A program made the translations under genes and the position numbers. A DNA stretch of 64,000 nt. Origin: Paenibacillus_G sp049942825 (GTDB lineage Bacteria > Bacillota > Bacilli > Paenibacillales > NBRC-103111). Below the pieces are notes generated by a model. The model was not told the DNA's origin and ran no database searches. It worked only from the letters and a program-made list of their open reading frames with translations. The DNA is taken from NCBI RefSeq assembly GCF_049942825.1, contig NZ_CP187970.1:5642001-5706000 (forward strand). The letters run 5' to 3'. Every line of letters begins with the position of its first letter. Position 1 is the first letter of the stretch. Shown here piece by piece: positions 15,955-24,825 of the stretch.

Positions 15955-16484
15955 TTATTGCGGTACGCGGCGAGCACATCAACGAATGCCTTGCTGAAGG
16001 CAGGCAAATCCGGCGGGCGGCGGCCCGAGACGATGTTCCGGTCGACCACGACCTCCTCGTCCACCCAAATCGCTCCGGCATTCTCGAGGTCATCCTTGAT
16101 CCCCGGTGTGGAGGTCATCGTGTAGCCCTGGCAAATCTTCGCCGAAGCGAGCACCCAGCCCGCGTGGCAGATATGCGCGATCGGCTTCTCCGCCTCGTGG
16201 AATTCCCGTGTCAGACGCAGCACGGAAGCGTAGCGGCGGAGCTTGTCCGGCGCCCATCCGCCCGGAACGTACAAGCCGATGTAATCCTCCGACCTCACTT
16301 CATCGATCGCATACTCGGTCGTCAGCGGCACCCCGTATTTGCCGTGGTAGACCGTGCCGCTCTTCGGTCCGGCTAAGTGCACCTCCGCACCCGCTTCACG
16401 CAGGCGCATAACCGGATACCACATCTCCAGATCCTCAAACTCCTCATCGACAAATGCCAGAACGCGTGTGCCTTTCAATTCCAT
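15951..16484 (-). CDS. DJ-1/PfpI-family protein
   Basis: The product has 177 residues with the class I glutamine-amidotransferase-like fold. Relatives include protein deglycases/glyoxalases and general stress proteins (Bacillus YfkM and YraA). The catalytic nucleophile elbow AHICHAGWVLASA has its Cys at about 106, with FVDEEFEDLEMWYPV (conserved Glu) at the start and GGWAPDKLR in the middle. The ATG at 16484 has AAAGGAG 8 nt upstream; the frame is open beyond it, but that part overlaps ptsI and lacks homology. Its stop overlaps the VanZ-like start. Confidence 0.9.
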   Translation of the reverse strand: MELKGTRVLAFVDEEFEDLEMWYPVMRLREAGAEVHLAGPKSGTVYHGKYGVPLTTEYAIDEVRSEDYIGLYVPGGWAPDKLRRYASVLRLTREFHEAEKPIAHICHAGWVLASAKICQGYTMTSTPGIKDDLENAGAIWVDEEVVVDRNIVSGRRPPDLPAFSKAFVDVLAAYRNK

Positions 16485-16552
16485 GGTTCCCACTCCTTTT
16501 ATCGTGATTATTTCGGTTACAAACTTGCTTAAGCTCCCGTCAGAAGGGTTCT

Positions 16553-18430
16553 TCAGCAGAACTCTCCGGCCGGATAGGGCGGCGGCACAGGATCTTGGGG
16601 CGCCTCCTTCTGCGGATCGGCGGCACCTTGCGGCGCCGGCGCACCGCCTGGCGTCCCGTTCTCCCCGCCGGGGCCGGCCTCCGTTCCCGAAGCGGCCCCC
16701 TCGCCGGCTAGGCCGGACTTCATGTACCGGCCCAGCACCTCCGTCACGGCGGCGCTGCTCGGACATGGCGCCAGCTCCCTCCAGATCTGCGGACCGTCGC
16801 CGCTCGCGCTCTGCAGCAGCGAGTTCTTGACTTTCAGTATCGACTGGACCGACATGCTCAGCTCCGTAATGCCAAGCGCCAGCCAGATCGGCAGCGCGCG
16901 GATGTCCCCGGCCAGCTCGCCGCAGACACTGACGTGCGTGCCGTGCAGCCGCGCATTGTCGGCCGTCAACTTCAACATACGCAGCACCGCCGGGTGGAAC
17001 GGATCATAGAGATGCGCCACCTGCTCGTTCATCCGGTCTACGGCCAGCACGTATTGCACGAGATCGTTCGTGCCGATACTGAAGAAGTCGACCTCCTGGG
17101 CCAGCAGCTCCGAGATCATCACGGCGGCCGGCAGCTCGATCATGATGCCGACCTCGATGTCCGGCCGGTAGGGTATGCCCTCCGAGTCGAGCTCCCGCTT
17201 CGCCTCCTCCAGCACCAGATTCGCTCGGCGCAGTTCGTCCAGAGACGAAATCATCGGATACATGATTTTGATCCGGCCGTAGTGGCTTGCCCGCAGAATG
17301 GCCCGCAGCTGCGTCTTGAACAGGTCCGTGCGGTCGAGCGAGATGCGGATCGCCCGGTAGCCGAGCGACGGATTCTCCTCCTCCGGCAGCGCCAGGTAAT
17401 CGAGGTTCTTGTCGCCGCCGACATCAAGCGTGCGGATCACGACCGGCCGCCCGTTCAGACGCTCCGCCACTTCCCGGTAGACGGCAAACTGCTCTTCCTC
17501 GAGTGGGAAGGAGCTGCGGTCCATGTACAGGAACTCCGTGCGGAAGAGCCCCACGCCCGATGCATTGTTGCCCATGACCTGGGTCAGCTCCTTCACCGAC
17601 GAGATGTTCGCGGCAAGGTTCACCTGCACCCCGTCCCGGGTGCGGCTCGGCAGGTGGGCGAGCTTCTGCAGGCTCTCCTGCATCGCATTCCAGTTGGCCT
17701 TGCGGGCCTTGTAACGCTCGACGACATGCTCGCCGGGATTGACGTAGACGATCCCCTCGTCGCCGTCAATGATCAGATAGTCCCCCGTCTGGATCGGCGA
17801 AGCGAGCTTGCCCTCAAGCCCGAGCACATACGGGACTCCCATAGCCCGGGCCATGATGGCCACATGGGAGGTCTTGCCGCCGAGCATCGTGACGACACCG
17901 AGCGCCTGATTGACATCCAGGTGCACCATCTGCGATGGCTGCAGCTCCTTGGCTACGAGCACATACGGCTGATCCTTGGGCGGCAGCGTCTCCTCCAGCG
18001 CGCCGAGCAGATGCTTCAGCAGCCGGTTGCCGACGTCCTTGATGTCGAGCGCCCGTTCCTTCATATACGTATCGTCGAGGAGGTCGAACATGTTCACGAA
18101 CTTCTCGATCGCTTCCTTGACGGCCACCTCGGCCGCTTTGTACTGCCGCTGCATGATGCCCTGTACTTCGCTCATGAAGATGGGATCTTCAAGAATCGCA
18201 AGATGGGCATCGAAGATCTGGGTCTGTTCCTCTCCAAGCACGCTGACGAACTCCTGCTTGATCTGTTCGATCTCGCTCTTCGAATGACGGATGCCGTCAT
18301 AGAGCCTCTCGAATTCATAAGCCAGGTCGGTCACGTCGATCAGCTTGTCGGGGAAGTCCCACTCCCAGGTCGGAATGACGAAGGCTTTGCCCATCGCGAT
18401 GCCCGGTGATGCTCCGATTCCTTCAACCAT
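16553..18430 (-). CDS. ptsI: PTS enzyme I (phosphoenolpyruvate-protein phosphotransferase) with C-terminal tail
   Basis: Takes phosphate from PEP and passes it to HPr to drive sugar uptake. The product has 625 residues, about 55 longer than usual. The phospho-accepting His is in GGKTSHVAIMAR (about 189). The PEP-binding half has NASGVGLFRTEFLYMD, FFSIGTNDLVQYVLAVDR and VSVCGELAGD. The excess is a Gly/Pro/Ala/Glu-rich low-complexity tail from about residue 575 (GPGGENGTPGGAPAPQGAA). The start ATG (18430) lies inside the last codons of the upstream EIICBA gene (8-nt overlap), so the two are coupled. No ptsH is in the window. Confidence 0.94.
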   Translation of the reverse strand: MVEGIGASPGIAMGKAFVIPTWEWDFPDKLIDVTDLAYEFERLYDGIRHSKSEIEQIKQEFVSVLGEEQTQIFDAHLAILEDPIFMSEVQGIMQRQYKAAEVAVKEAIEKFVNMFDLLDDTYMKERALDIKDVGNRLLKHLLGALEETLPPKDQPYVLVAKELQPSQMVHLDVNQALGVVTMLGGKTSHVAIMARAMGVPYVLGLEGKLASPIQTGDYLIIDGDEGIVYVNPGEHVVERYKARKANWNAMQESLQKLAHLPSRTRDGVQVNLAANISSVKELTQVMGNNASGVGLFRTEFLYMDRSSFPLEEEQFAVYREVAERLNGRPVVIRTLDVGGDKNLDYLALPEEENPSLGYRAIRISLDRTDLFKTQLRAILRASHYGRIKIMYPMISSLDELRRANLVLEEAKRELDSEGIPYRPDIEVGIMIELPAAVMISELLAQEVDFFSIGTNDLVQYVLAVDRMNEQVAHLYDPFHPAVLRMLKLTADNARLHGTHVSVCGELAGDIRALPIWLALGITELSMSVQSILKVKNSLLQSASGDGPQIWRELAPCPSSAAVTEVLGRYMKSGLAGEGAASGTEAGPGGENGTPGGAPAPQGAADPQKEAPQDPVPPPYPAGEFC

Positions 18431-20312
18431 GCGCTTTCCCTCCCCCTGCCACGGCGTTCTTCAGCACGACGGACATCACGGAAGCCTGTCCCTTCTTGAC
18501 GGCCTTGAACGGAGCGAAGCTCCAGGACTTGACCGCTTCCACGTTCGTGATCAGCATCGGCGTGGCGAGCGATTTGCAGTTGTTCTTAACCTTTTGAAGA
18601 TTGAATCGAATAAGCAGCTGTCCCGCCTCCACCTGGTCGCCTTCTTTCACATAGGACGTAAAATATTTGCCCTGCAGGCCGGCCGTATCGATCCCGATAT
18701 GCAGGAGCACCTGCAGCCCCTGCTCCGTCTCGATCCCGAGTGCATGAAGCGTCGGGTACAAATGCATGATGCGGCCCGAAACCGGCGCCACCAGCTCCCC
18801 CTTCTCGGGAAGGAACGCGACACCGTTGCCCACCAGCTTCCCGGCAAAGATCTTATCCGGCACCTCTTCTAGAGGAATCATACGTCCCTGCATCGGCGAT
18901 GAGAACATCACCTGCTGAATATCTTTGCCGCGCGCCTTGATAATCTCTTCGCGGATGAGCTCCGAGTACGTTCCGAAGACGACCTGCACGTTGCCCCCGC
19001 CGAGCCGGATGACGCCGGCCGCACCCAGATGCTTCAGGGCGGCGATATCCATCTGCCGGTCGTTCACCAGCGTAAGCCGCAGACGGGTGATGCACGCTTC
19101 GATGTTCTTGATGTTCTCTTTGCCTCCAAGCGCCTGAAGAATCAGCGGAGAGCGGTACGGAATGTCACCCGCCCACTCCTCCAGCTGCGAACCTTCCTCG
19201 CGCCCCGGCGTAGGAAGACGGAACCGGCGGATCGCCCAGCGGAACAGGCCGTAGTATACGAGCCCGTAAGCCATGCCGATCGGCAGCAGCAGCAGCCCGT
19301 TCTTCGACAGGTGCAGGTTGATCAGATAATCGATCGCCCCCGCGGAGTAGGAGAAGCCGTGGTGGATATCGAGCGCATAAGCGATCCACATGGCCAGCCC
19401 CGACAGCAGGGCATGAACGACGAACAGATACGGCGCCACGAAGAGGAACGCGAACTCGATCGGCTCCGTTACCCCGGTGAGGAAGCAGGCGAACGCCGCC
19501 GTCAGGAATGTTGTCCGGATCTTCGGCTTGAGATCCTCCCTCGCCTCCTGGATTATCGCCAGCGCGATGGCCGGCAGAGCGAACATCATGATCGGGTACA
19601 GCCCCGCCATATAGATCCCGGCCGTCGGGTCGCCTGCGAAGAACCGCGGCAGATCGCCGAAGACCGGCACACCCTGCGGCTCATAAGCCCCAAGCTGGAA
19701 CCAGAAGAAGTTGTTGAATACATGATGAAGTCCTGATGGTACGAGCAGCCTGTGAATAATGCCGTAGAGGAACGTGCCGAAGCCGCCGAGCCCAAGGATG
19801 AAGTCGGCCAGCGCCTGCATCCCGTTCTCCAGCAGCGGACCGATCTCCAGCATAAGCAGGACGAGCAGGAAGATGGCCAGCCCCATAAACAGCGGCACAA
19901 GCCTCGGCCCGCCGAAAAATTGAATCGACTCCGGCAGCTGAATATGCTTGACCCGGTGATAGATGACCGCGGCGATCAGACCGATCAGAATGCCGCCCGG
20001 CACCCCGAGCTGGAACGACTCGCCGAGATAGCGCTGCAGCGATTCGGAGAACATATAGTGGCCGATGAGGGCCGACATGCCGGCTATACCTGCGCTTTCG
20101 GTCAAGCCCAAAGCGACACCTACCGCGAAGATCAGCGGCAAATACGTAAAAATGCTGCCGCCCAGCAGCAGCAGAATCTCACCGATCCGGGGCAGTCCGG
20201 CCTCTTGCCAAGGCAGCGTACCCAGACGCAGCAAAATCGCCGCCACGGGCAGCGTAATGGTCGGCAGCATGAGCGACCGGCCAAGCTGCTGCAAATTCCC
20301 CATCCAGTTCAA
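18423..20312 (-). CDS. PTS transporter EIICBA, glucose/N-acetylglucosamine type
   Basis: Membrane permease that takes up and phosphorylates a hexose or GlcNAc. The product has 629 residues. The EIIC domain comes first (about 10 helices, FNNFFWFQLGAYEP, TGVTEPIEFAFLFVAPYLF). The EIIB domain follows with the phospho-Cys in NIEACITRLRL, and then an EIIA domain with both histidines (LHALGIETEQG and LLHIGIDTAGLQGKYF). The start is uncertain: a TTG at 20312 lies 10 nt after AAAGGGGG, while the ATG at 20303 is too far from it; I use the TTG. Glucose and GlcNAc types cannot be told apart here. Confidence 0.9.
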   Translation of the reverse strand: MNWMGNLQQLGRSLMLPTITLPVAAILLRLGTLPWQEAGLPRIGEILLLLGGSIFTYLPLIFAVGVALGLTESAGIAGMSALIGHYMFSESLQRYLGESFQLGVPGGILIGLIAAVIYHRVKHIQLPESIQFFGGPRLVPLFMGLAIFLLVLLMLEIGPLLENGMQALADFILGLGGFGTFLYGIIHRLLVPSGLHHVFNNFFWFQLGAYEPQGVPVFGDLPRFFAGDPTAGIYMAGLYPIMMFALPAIALAIIQEAREDLKPKIRTTFLTAAFACFLTGVTEPIEFAFLFVAPYLFVVHALLSGLAMWIAYALDIHHGFSYSAGAIDYLINLHLSKNGLLLLPIGMAYGLVYYGLFRWAIRRFRLPTPGREEGSQLEEWAGDIPYRSPLILQALGGKENIKNIEACITRLRLTLVNDRQMDIAALKHLGAAGVIRLGGGNVQVVFGTYSELIREEIIKARGKDIQQVMFSSPMQGRMIPLEEVPDKIFAGKLVGNGVAFLPEKGELVAPVSGRIMHLYPTLHALGIETEQGLQVLLHIGIDTAGLQGKYFTSYVKEGDQVEAGQLLIRFNLQKVKNNCKSLATPMLITNVEAVKSWSFAPFKAVKKGQASVMSVVLKNAVAGGGKAHG

Positions 20313-20339
20313 ACAGGCCGTTCCCCCTTTCCTATTACG

Positions 20340-20368
20340 ATGGTAAGGCCCCGCGCCTTTTTTGTCAA
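20340..20368 (-). promoter_or_regulatory. Promoter of the EIICBA-ptsI operon
   Basis: On the minus strand a perfect TTGACA (20363-20368), a 17-bp spacer and a weak -10, TACCAT (20340-20345). Confidence 0.5.
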
Positions 20369-20423
20369 ACCGCTGCATGCGCTTTATTGGGGGATGGGCG
20401 GAACGTCTGCAGCCTGCCCCACG

Positions 20424-20452
20424 ACAAAAAAGACGGGCTCTGCGCCCGCCTT
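20424..20452 (-). terminator. Terminator of the Q/S/N-rich repeat protein gene
   Basis: On the minus strand GGCGGGC and GCCCGTC form a stem (20432-20450, with one G-U pair) that runs into TTTTTTG. It lies just after the stop at 20468. Confidence 0.75.
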
Positions 20453-20467
20453 CCGGTTAAGTGGATA

Positions 20468-21211
20468 TTAGAATTGGTAACGGTTGAAGCTTTGTGCCCC
20501 CATACCGAACTGGCTTTGGGCCGGTTGGCCGGAATCTTCACGCAGGTAGGAGTCATGGCCCGGCTGATTGCCGCGGTAGTTCGCCGTATGGTACGACTGC
20601 GGGCTTTGGAACTGGTTGTACTGGGACTGCGTAGAAGAGAACCCTTGGTTCAGGGAGCTGCTGAAAGAAGATGGAGCAAACTGGGACTGGGAGCTGAAGT
20701 TCTGTGCGCCGATGCCGAATTGGCTTTGTGCCGGCTGCGTGGAGTCCGCACGCAGATATGCGTCATGACCCGGCTGGTCGCCGCGGTAGCTAGCCGTGTG
20801 GAACGACTGCGGGCTTTGGAATTGGTTGTACTGGGCCTGCGAAGCGGAGCCGAAGCTGCCCAGCGAAGAAGCGCCCAGATTGCTGATCGAAGTAGCGCCG
20901 ATGCCGAATTGGCTTTGTGCCGGCTGCGCGGAGTCCGAGCGCAGGTAAGCGTCATGACCCGGCTGGTTGCCGCGGTAGCTCGCCGTGTGGTACGACTGCG
21001 GGCTTTGGAACTGGTTGTACTGCTGCGAAGAAGATGCGCCGAAGGAGCTTAGCGTGGATGCGCCGAACTGATTTTGCTGGCCCAGGGACTGGTTGTACTG
21101 GGACTGCACGAAGCCTACCGGCTGGTATTTGGTTTCCAGGCCGCGGTACTGGGACGATGTTTGACCTAAGTTGTTTTGGAAGCTGTTTTGAAAGCCTTGT
21201 TGGTTGTACAT
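20468..21211 (-). CDS. Q/S/N-rich protein with three long repeats, function unknown
   Basis: The product has 247 residues with very biased composition (Gln, Ser, Asn, Phe, Tyr, Gly), no cysteine, no signal peptide and no membrane helix. Three copies of a 60-66-residue unit share QYNQFQSPQSYHTASYRGNQ, then PGHDAYLR, then DS..QPAQSQFG.GA. Copies are near residues 65-105, 130-170 and 193-235. The repeat is well conserved in protein, so it is under selection. It has a strong AAGGAGG site 9 nt before the ATG, a long inverted repeat over that site and its own terminator. I do not recognise the family. Spore coat or other structural self-assembly is possible but unproven. Confidence 0.85.
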   Translation of the reverse strand: MYNQQGFQNSFQNNLGQTSSQYRGLETKYQPVGFVQSQYNQSLGQQNQFGASTLSSFGASSSQQYNQFQSPQSYHTASYRGNQPGHDAYLRSDSAQPAQSQFGIGATSISNLGASSLGSFGSASQAQYNQFQSPQSFHTASYRGDQPGHDAYLRADSTQPAQSQFGIGAQNFSSQSQFAPSSFSSSLNQGFSSTQSQYNQFQSPQSYHTANYRGNQPGHDSYLREDSGQPAQSQFGMGAQSFNRYQF

Positions 21212-21215
21212 GAAG

Positions 21216-21313
21216 AAAATCCTCCTTGGATTTCAATTCAAAAGTCTTCCGGTGCAGCCCGTGTGGACCCGCCCTTTCCAGAAGCCTTTCTTATTGTCTT
21301 CAAGGAGGATTTT
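21216..21313 (-). promoter_or_regulatory. Leader able to sequester the ribosome site of the repeat protein gene
   Basis: AAAATCCTCCTTG (21216-21228) and CAAGGAGGATTTT (21301-21313) are exact 13-bp complements 72 nt apart. On the minus-strand mRNA the downstream arm contains the AAGGAGG ribosome site of the gene at 20468-21211, and the upstream arm is its perfect anti-Shine-Dalgarno. On the plus strand the same stem is followed by a T-run (T8), so a terminator is the alternative reading. Confidence 0.55.
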
Positions 21314-21378
21314 TTTTATGACAGTGGTTTAGGTATAAAGTGCACTTTCGAGAAAAAAATTCCCTTGGCCCGGCTGGA

Positions 21379-22023
21379 TTAAGTGCAGCGGCCGATCTCA
21401 GCCAATCCCTTGGCCGCCGCCTGAGGATTCTTCTGCCGCGTGATGGCCGAGATTACGGCGACGCCCTGTGCGCCGGCCGCCAGCACCGGAGCCGCGTTGC
21501 CCGCGTGGATGCCGCCGATGCCGACGAGCGGCAGATGAGGCCATCGCGACCGGATCTGCGCTATGAGCTCCGTGCCGATCGCCTCCCCCGCGTCGCTCTT
21601 GCTTGCGGTTGCATAGACAGGGCCCACGCCCAGGTAATCGGCCCCTTGGGACACAGCCCACTCGGCCTCTTCCATGGTGCCGGCCGAGATGCCGACGATC
21701 GCGTCCGGACCGAGCAGCCGCCGGGCCTCCAGCCCGGGCAGGTCGTCCTGCCCGACATGTACGCCGTCGGCTTCGAGCAGCAGCGCCAGATCCACCCGGT
21801 CATTGACGACGAACGGAATGCCGGCGCTGCGGCACAGCTCGCGGATCTCGCGGCCGGCCGGCAGCACATCGCGCAGCTGGGACTGCTTGTCGCGAAGCTG
21901 TACAAGCGTGACGCCGCCGGCGATCGCTTCGCGGACGATTTGGGCCGCGGAGAACTGCTCATAGCCCGCCGTATCCGTTACCAGATAAACGGCTAAAGAT
22001 TCATGCAGTGATGAGCGGTACAA
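21379..22023 (-). CDS. thiE: Thiamine-phosphate synthase
   Basis: Joins HMP-pyrophosphate and thiazole phosphate to thiamine phosphate. The product has 214 residues of TIM-barrel type. LVTDTAG, GGVTLVQLRDK, FVVNDRVDLALLLEADGVHVGQ, GVGPVYAT and VGIGGIHAGN cover the pyrophosphate- and thiazole-binding loops. The start is a TTG at 22023; the GGGGGGAAG that ends the upstream gene serves as its ribosome site, and no in-frame ATG lies nearby. It is 2 nt from the CoA-binding gene, so the two are likely one transcript. No other thiamine gene is present. Confidence 0.93.
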   Translation of the reverse strand: MYRSSLHESLAVYLVTDTAGYEQFSAAQIVREAIAGGVTLVQLRDKQSQLRDVLPAGREIRELCRSAGIPFVVNDRVDLALLLEADGVHVGQDDLPGLEARRLLGPDAIVGISAGTMEEAEWAVSQGADYLGVGPVYATASKSDAGEAIGTELIAQIRSRWPHLPLVGIGGIHAGNAAPVLAAGAQGVAVISAITRQKNPQAAAKGLAEIGRCT

Positions 22024-22025
22024 AC

Positions 22026-22454
22026 TTACTTCCCCCCGGGCAGCAGAATCGAATCTTCCACCTTGATGCAGCGGTCCATGATCACTTCCAGACCCGCCTC
22101 CGAGGCGATTCTTGCCGCTTCTTCATTGGATATGCCGAGCTGCAGCCACAGCACCTTGGCTTTGATCGCGGCAGCTTCTTCCGCTACAGGAACCGTCTGC
22201 TCGCTGCGGCGGAACACATTCACGATATCGACCGATTCCGGAATGTCGGCGAGGGACGGGTAGCAGGTTTCGCCGAGAATCGTCCCCTGCACGGTCGGAT
22301 TCACCGGGATGATGCGGTAGCCCTTCTTCTGCATGGCCTCCGATACCATGTAGGACACACGGTCCGGTTTATCGGACAAGCCGACGACAGCAATTGTGTT
22401 CGAGCTCTTCAGGATTTCTCTGATATGGTCACGGGACGGATTCTCGAATGCCAT
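22026..22454 (-). CDS. CoA-binding domain protein (YneT/YccU type)
   Basis: Single Rossmann-like CoA_binding_2 domain of 142 residues. TIAVVGLSDKPDRVSYMVSEAM at the N-terminus is the nucleotide-binding turn, followed by GYRIIPVNPTVQGTILGE and VDIVNVFRRSE. Homologues are widespread and their role is unclear. Starts at 22454, 22457 and a GTG at 22463 are possible; AAAGGAG best suits the ATG at 22454, giving MAFENPSRDHI. It is translationally next to thiE. Confidence 0.88.
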   Translation of the reverse strand: MAFENPSRDHIREILKSSNTIAVVGLSDKPDRVSYMVSEAMQKKGYRIIPVNPTVQGTILGETCYPSLADIPESVDIVNVFRRSEQTVPVAEEAAAIKAKVLWLQLGISNEEAARIASEAGLEVIMDRCIKVEDSILLPGGK

Positions 22455-22508
22455 CATATCCACTCCTTTGGGCCCGGCGGGCCTGAGTATGATCTTACGG
22501 ATTAGAGG

Positions 22509-23336
22509 TTAAGATTTGGTATAGCTGATCGCCTGCCGGCCCATGGCTTCCCAGGTGGCCAGAAACTGCTTTTTGTCGATCGCCTTCTTGCTCAGTCCGG
22601 ACAGGGGATCGTTAATATATACATGCTGTTCATCGAACCCGACCAGCAGTACGGCATGCTCCATGAACGTCGTCTTGATCGGCCCGATCGGCGTATCCCA
22701 TACGCTCCACTTCTGCGGCACCTTGAAATCAATGGTCGTCCATACGACGACCGGCACGCCGCTAAGCAGCTGCTGCTCGATGGCATGGAACGGCTCGCGG
22801 GTCAGGTCGACGGCCGTCGGGATGTACTTATGGGCCAGCTCGAACAGGGCGGTGTGGTAGATGCCGAAGCCTTTGCTCTTGCCTGTGATGTCACCGACAA
22901 ACCCGGTATTCGGGTTGCCCCAATATCCTACGGTGCCATCGGCATTGTAGGTAATGGGGGTCGTATCGTGCTTCATCTCCGGCAGCAGTTCCATCTTCGT
23001 CTTCTGCACGCCGTAATACTGCAGCAGCATCGTCAGCGAGGTCAGTTCGCAGCCGGAGCGAAGCTCGGGCAGCTGCCGGATGATCGGCGCATCAAGCATC
23101 GCGCCGGCCGGCGCTTGAACAGGAGCAGGCACAGGGGGAGGGGTCTGCTCTGCGGGTGCAGCCGGCTGGGCGGCTGCGGTCATCTCCGCCAAGGCGGCTG
23201 CCGGCACAATGACCGACGACTCCGCCTCGGCCCTTGCAGCGTATTTATCGTATAGAAGGATGGAGAACACCCCGCTTGCAAATAAAAGCCCCGCAATGAG
23301 GAACATCCCCATCGTCACCTGGATCCCTTTCCTCAT
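22509..23336 (-). CDS. Membrane-anchored C39-family cysteine peptidase-like protein
   Basis: The product has 275 residues. An N-terminal signal anchor (about 8-28) is followed by an Ala/Pro-rich linker (about 45-80) and a papain-like C39_2 domain exposed outside. Cys is in LRSGCELTSLTMLLQYYG (about 96), His in MEHAVLLVGFD and Asp in YINDPLSG. It resembles Bacillus YvpB; the substrate is unknown, and ABC-transporter parts seen in bacteriocin C39 proteases are absent. The ATG at 23336 is used; a GTG at 23363 in frame, closer to GGAAGG, is an alternative. Confidence 0.85.
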   Translation of the reverse strand: MRKGIQVTMGMFLIAGLLFASGVFSILLYDKYAARAEAESSVIVPAAALAEMTAAAQPAAPAEQTPPPVPAPVQAPAGAMLDAPIIRQLPELRSGCELTSLTMLLQYYGVQKTKMELLPEMKHDTTPITYNADGTVGYWGNPNTGFVGDITGKSKGFGIYHTALFELAHKYIPTAVDLTREPFHAIEQQLLSGVPVVVWTTIDFKVPQKWSVWDTPIGPIKTTFMEHAVLLVGFDEQHVYINDPLSGLSKKAIDKKQFLATWEAMGRQAISYTKS

Positions 23337-23442
23337 GATTACCGCTGCCTTCACAGCCTGCACCGCCCTTCCGGTTGTAGATTCTAAGATGCGAGGAGGA
23401 ATACACGCCGGTCTGCTGGTCAGTTCCTACTGCTGTCCCGTC

Positions 23443-24747
23443 CTAGTGTTCTTCCTCCCCAAGGAGTTCAATCTGAGCACCGAGCGACAACAAATGGTCG
23501 AAATACTGCGGATAAGACTTCGCCACGTGATGCGCGTCGTTAATGATAAGACCTTTATCGGATCGAAGGCCGACAATCGTTAACGCCATGATCACGCGGT
23601 GATCGTAATGGGCATTGATCTCCACGCCGCCGGGTACGCCCTGCGGACGGCCGTGCACGATAATCTCGCTCTGGCGCTCTTCCACCTCGGCCCCTGCTTT
23701 ACGCAGCTCCGCCAGGAAATCCGTGATGCGGTCGCACTCTTTGTAGCGGAGGTTTTCCACATTGTAGAAGCGGGAGGTTCCTTCCGCGAAGACTGCTGCC
23801 GCTACCATGGCAAGCACCCCGTCAGTGAAGTGGTCGCCGTCGAACTCGCCCGCCTTCAGGCTCTGATTGCCCTGCACGTGAACCACGTCGTTCTCGTGCG
23901 TCAGCTGGACGCCCATCGCACGGAGCACATCCACGACCGCCCGTTCGCCCTGACGGCTCTGCTCTGCCAAGCGAAGCACACGGACATCGGAGTTCGTGAC
24001 CGCCGCCGCGGCAAGAATCGCCGCCGAACCCGGATAGTCTCCCTGCACGACGTAGTTCTGCGGCTTGTACTGCTGGCGGCCCGGGATGCGGTAGTGCATA
24101 AGATCCTCGGACGCTTCGATCGTAATGCCCGCCTGGGCTATGACTTCGAGCGTCTGGCCGACAATGACCTTGGACTTCAGATCATGAAGCACCGTAATCT
24201 CGCTGTCTTCCTCGAGCAGCGGAGCCACGAACAGCAGCGAGCTCAGGAACTGGGAGCTGACATTGCCGGAGACGGTGATCTTACCGCCGCGCGGCTTCCC
24301 GCCCCGGATCGTAATCGGCAGCTTGCCTTCGCGGTGCTCGACTTCGATGCCCATCTGGCGGAGCGAATCGATCAGATCGTCATGCGGACGCTTGCCGAGC
24401 GAGTCCGGATAGCGGTTGATGAACGTTACCTCCGGGCAGAAGGCCGCGACGGACATCAGGAAGCGGAGCACCGCGCCCGCATTGCCTACGTCGAGCTCTT
24501 TCACATCCCGCGGATGGCGGCCGAAGCCGCGGATCGTCATCTGCTCTTCGTCCTCTTCGAGCACGGCGCCCAGGTCGCGGATACAGCGGCGCATCGCATC
24601 GCTGTCTTCACTGTGTGCCGGGTACCGGACCGTGGATGTTCCGTCAGCGAGTGCGCCGATGAGAAGGTAACGCGTCGTGTAGTTTTTGGAGGACAGGGCA
24701 TTGATCGTCCCCTCGAGCCTGTGGGTTGGTTTGACAATGGCTTTCAT
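23443..24747 (-). CDS. aroA: 3-phosphoshikimate 1-carboxyvinyltransferase (EPSP synthase), divergent type
   Basis: Sixth step of the shikimate pathway: shikimate-3-phosphate plus PEP gives EPSP. The product has 434 residues and the catalytic set is present: Lys/Arg in SSKNYTTRYLL, Arg in GKRPHDDLIDSL, VSSQFLSSLL, Asp in FTDGVLAMVAAA, YKECDRI, and DHRV near the C-terminus. The PEP/glyphosate loop reads DVGNAGAVLRFL (residues 86-97), where class I enzymes have GNAGTAMRPL and Bacillus class II has GNSGTTIRL. The usual PGSKS or PGDKS start is SSKNY here. The ATG at 24747 has AAGGAGAG upstream. Confidence 0.9.
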   Translation of the reverse strand: MKAIVKPTHRLEGTINALSSKNYTTRYLLIGALADGTSTVRYPAHSEDSDAMRRCIRDLGAVLEEDEEQMTIRGFGRHPRDVKELDVGNAGAVLRFLMSVAAFCPEVTFINRYPDSLGKRPHDDLIDSLRQMGIEVEHREGKLPITIRGGKPRGGKITVSGNVSSQFLSSLLFVAPLLEEDSEITVLHDLKSKVIVGQTLEVIAQAGITIEASEDLMHYRIPGRQQYKPQNYVVQGDYPGSAAILAAAAVTNSDVRVLRLAEQSRQGERAVVDVLRAMGVQLTHENDVVHVQGNQSLKAGEFDGDHFTDGVLAMVAAAVFAEGTSRFYNVENLRYKECDRITDFLAELRKAGAEVEERQSEIIVHGRPQGVPGGVEINAHYDHRVIMALTIVGLRSDKGLIINDAHHVAKSYPQYFDHLLSLGAQIELLGEEEH

Positions 24748-24825
24748 GTGGTATGTATCTCTCCTTCATATAGAAGATAATGAATGAATGAGGCACGGGC
24801 GCCGGGGCTGGCCCCAGCCGTGTAC

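Noticed and set aside
16934..18409. A 491-codon plus-strand frame
   Set aside because: Antisense shadow of ptsI with no recognisable motif.
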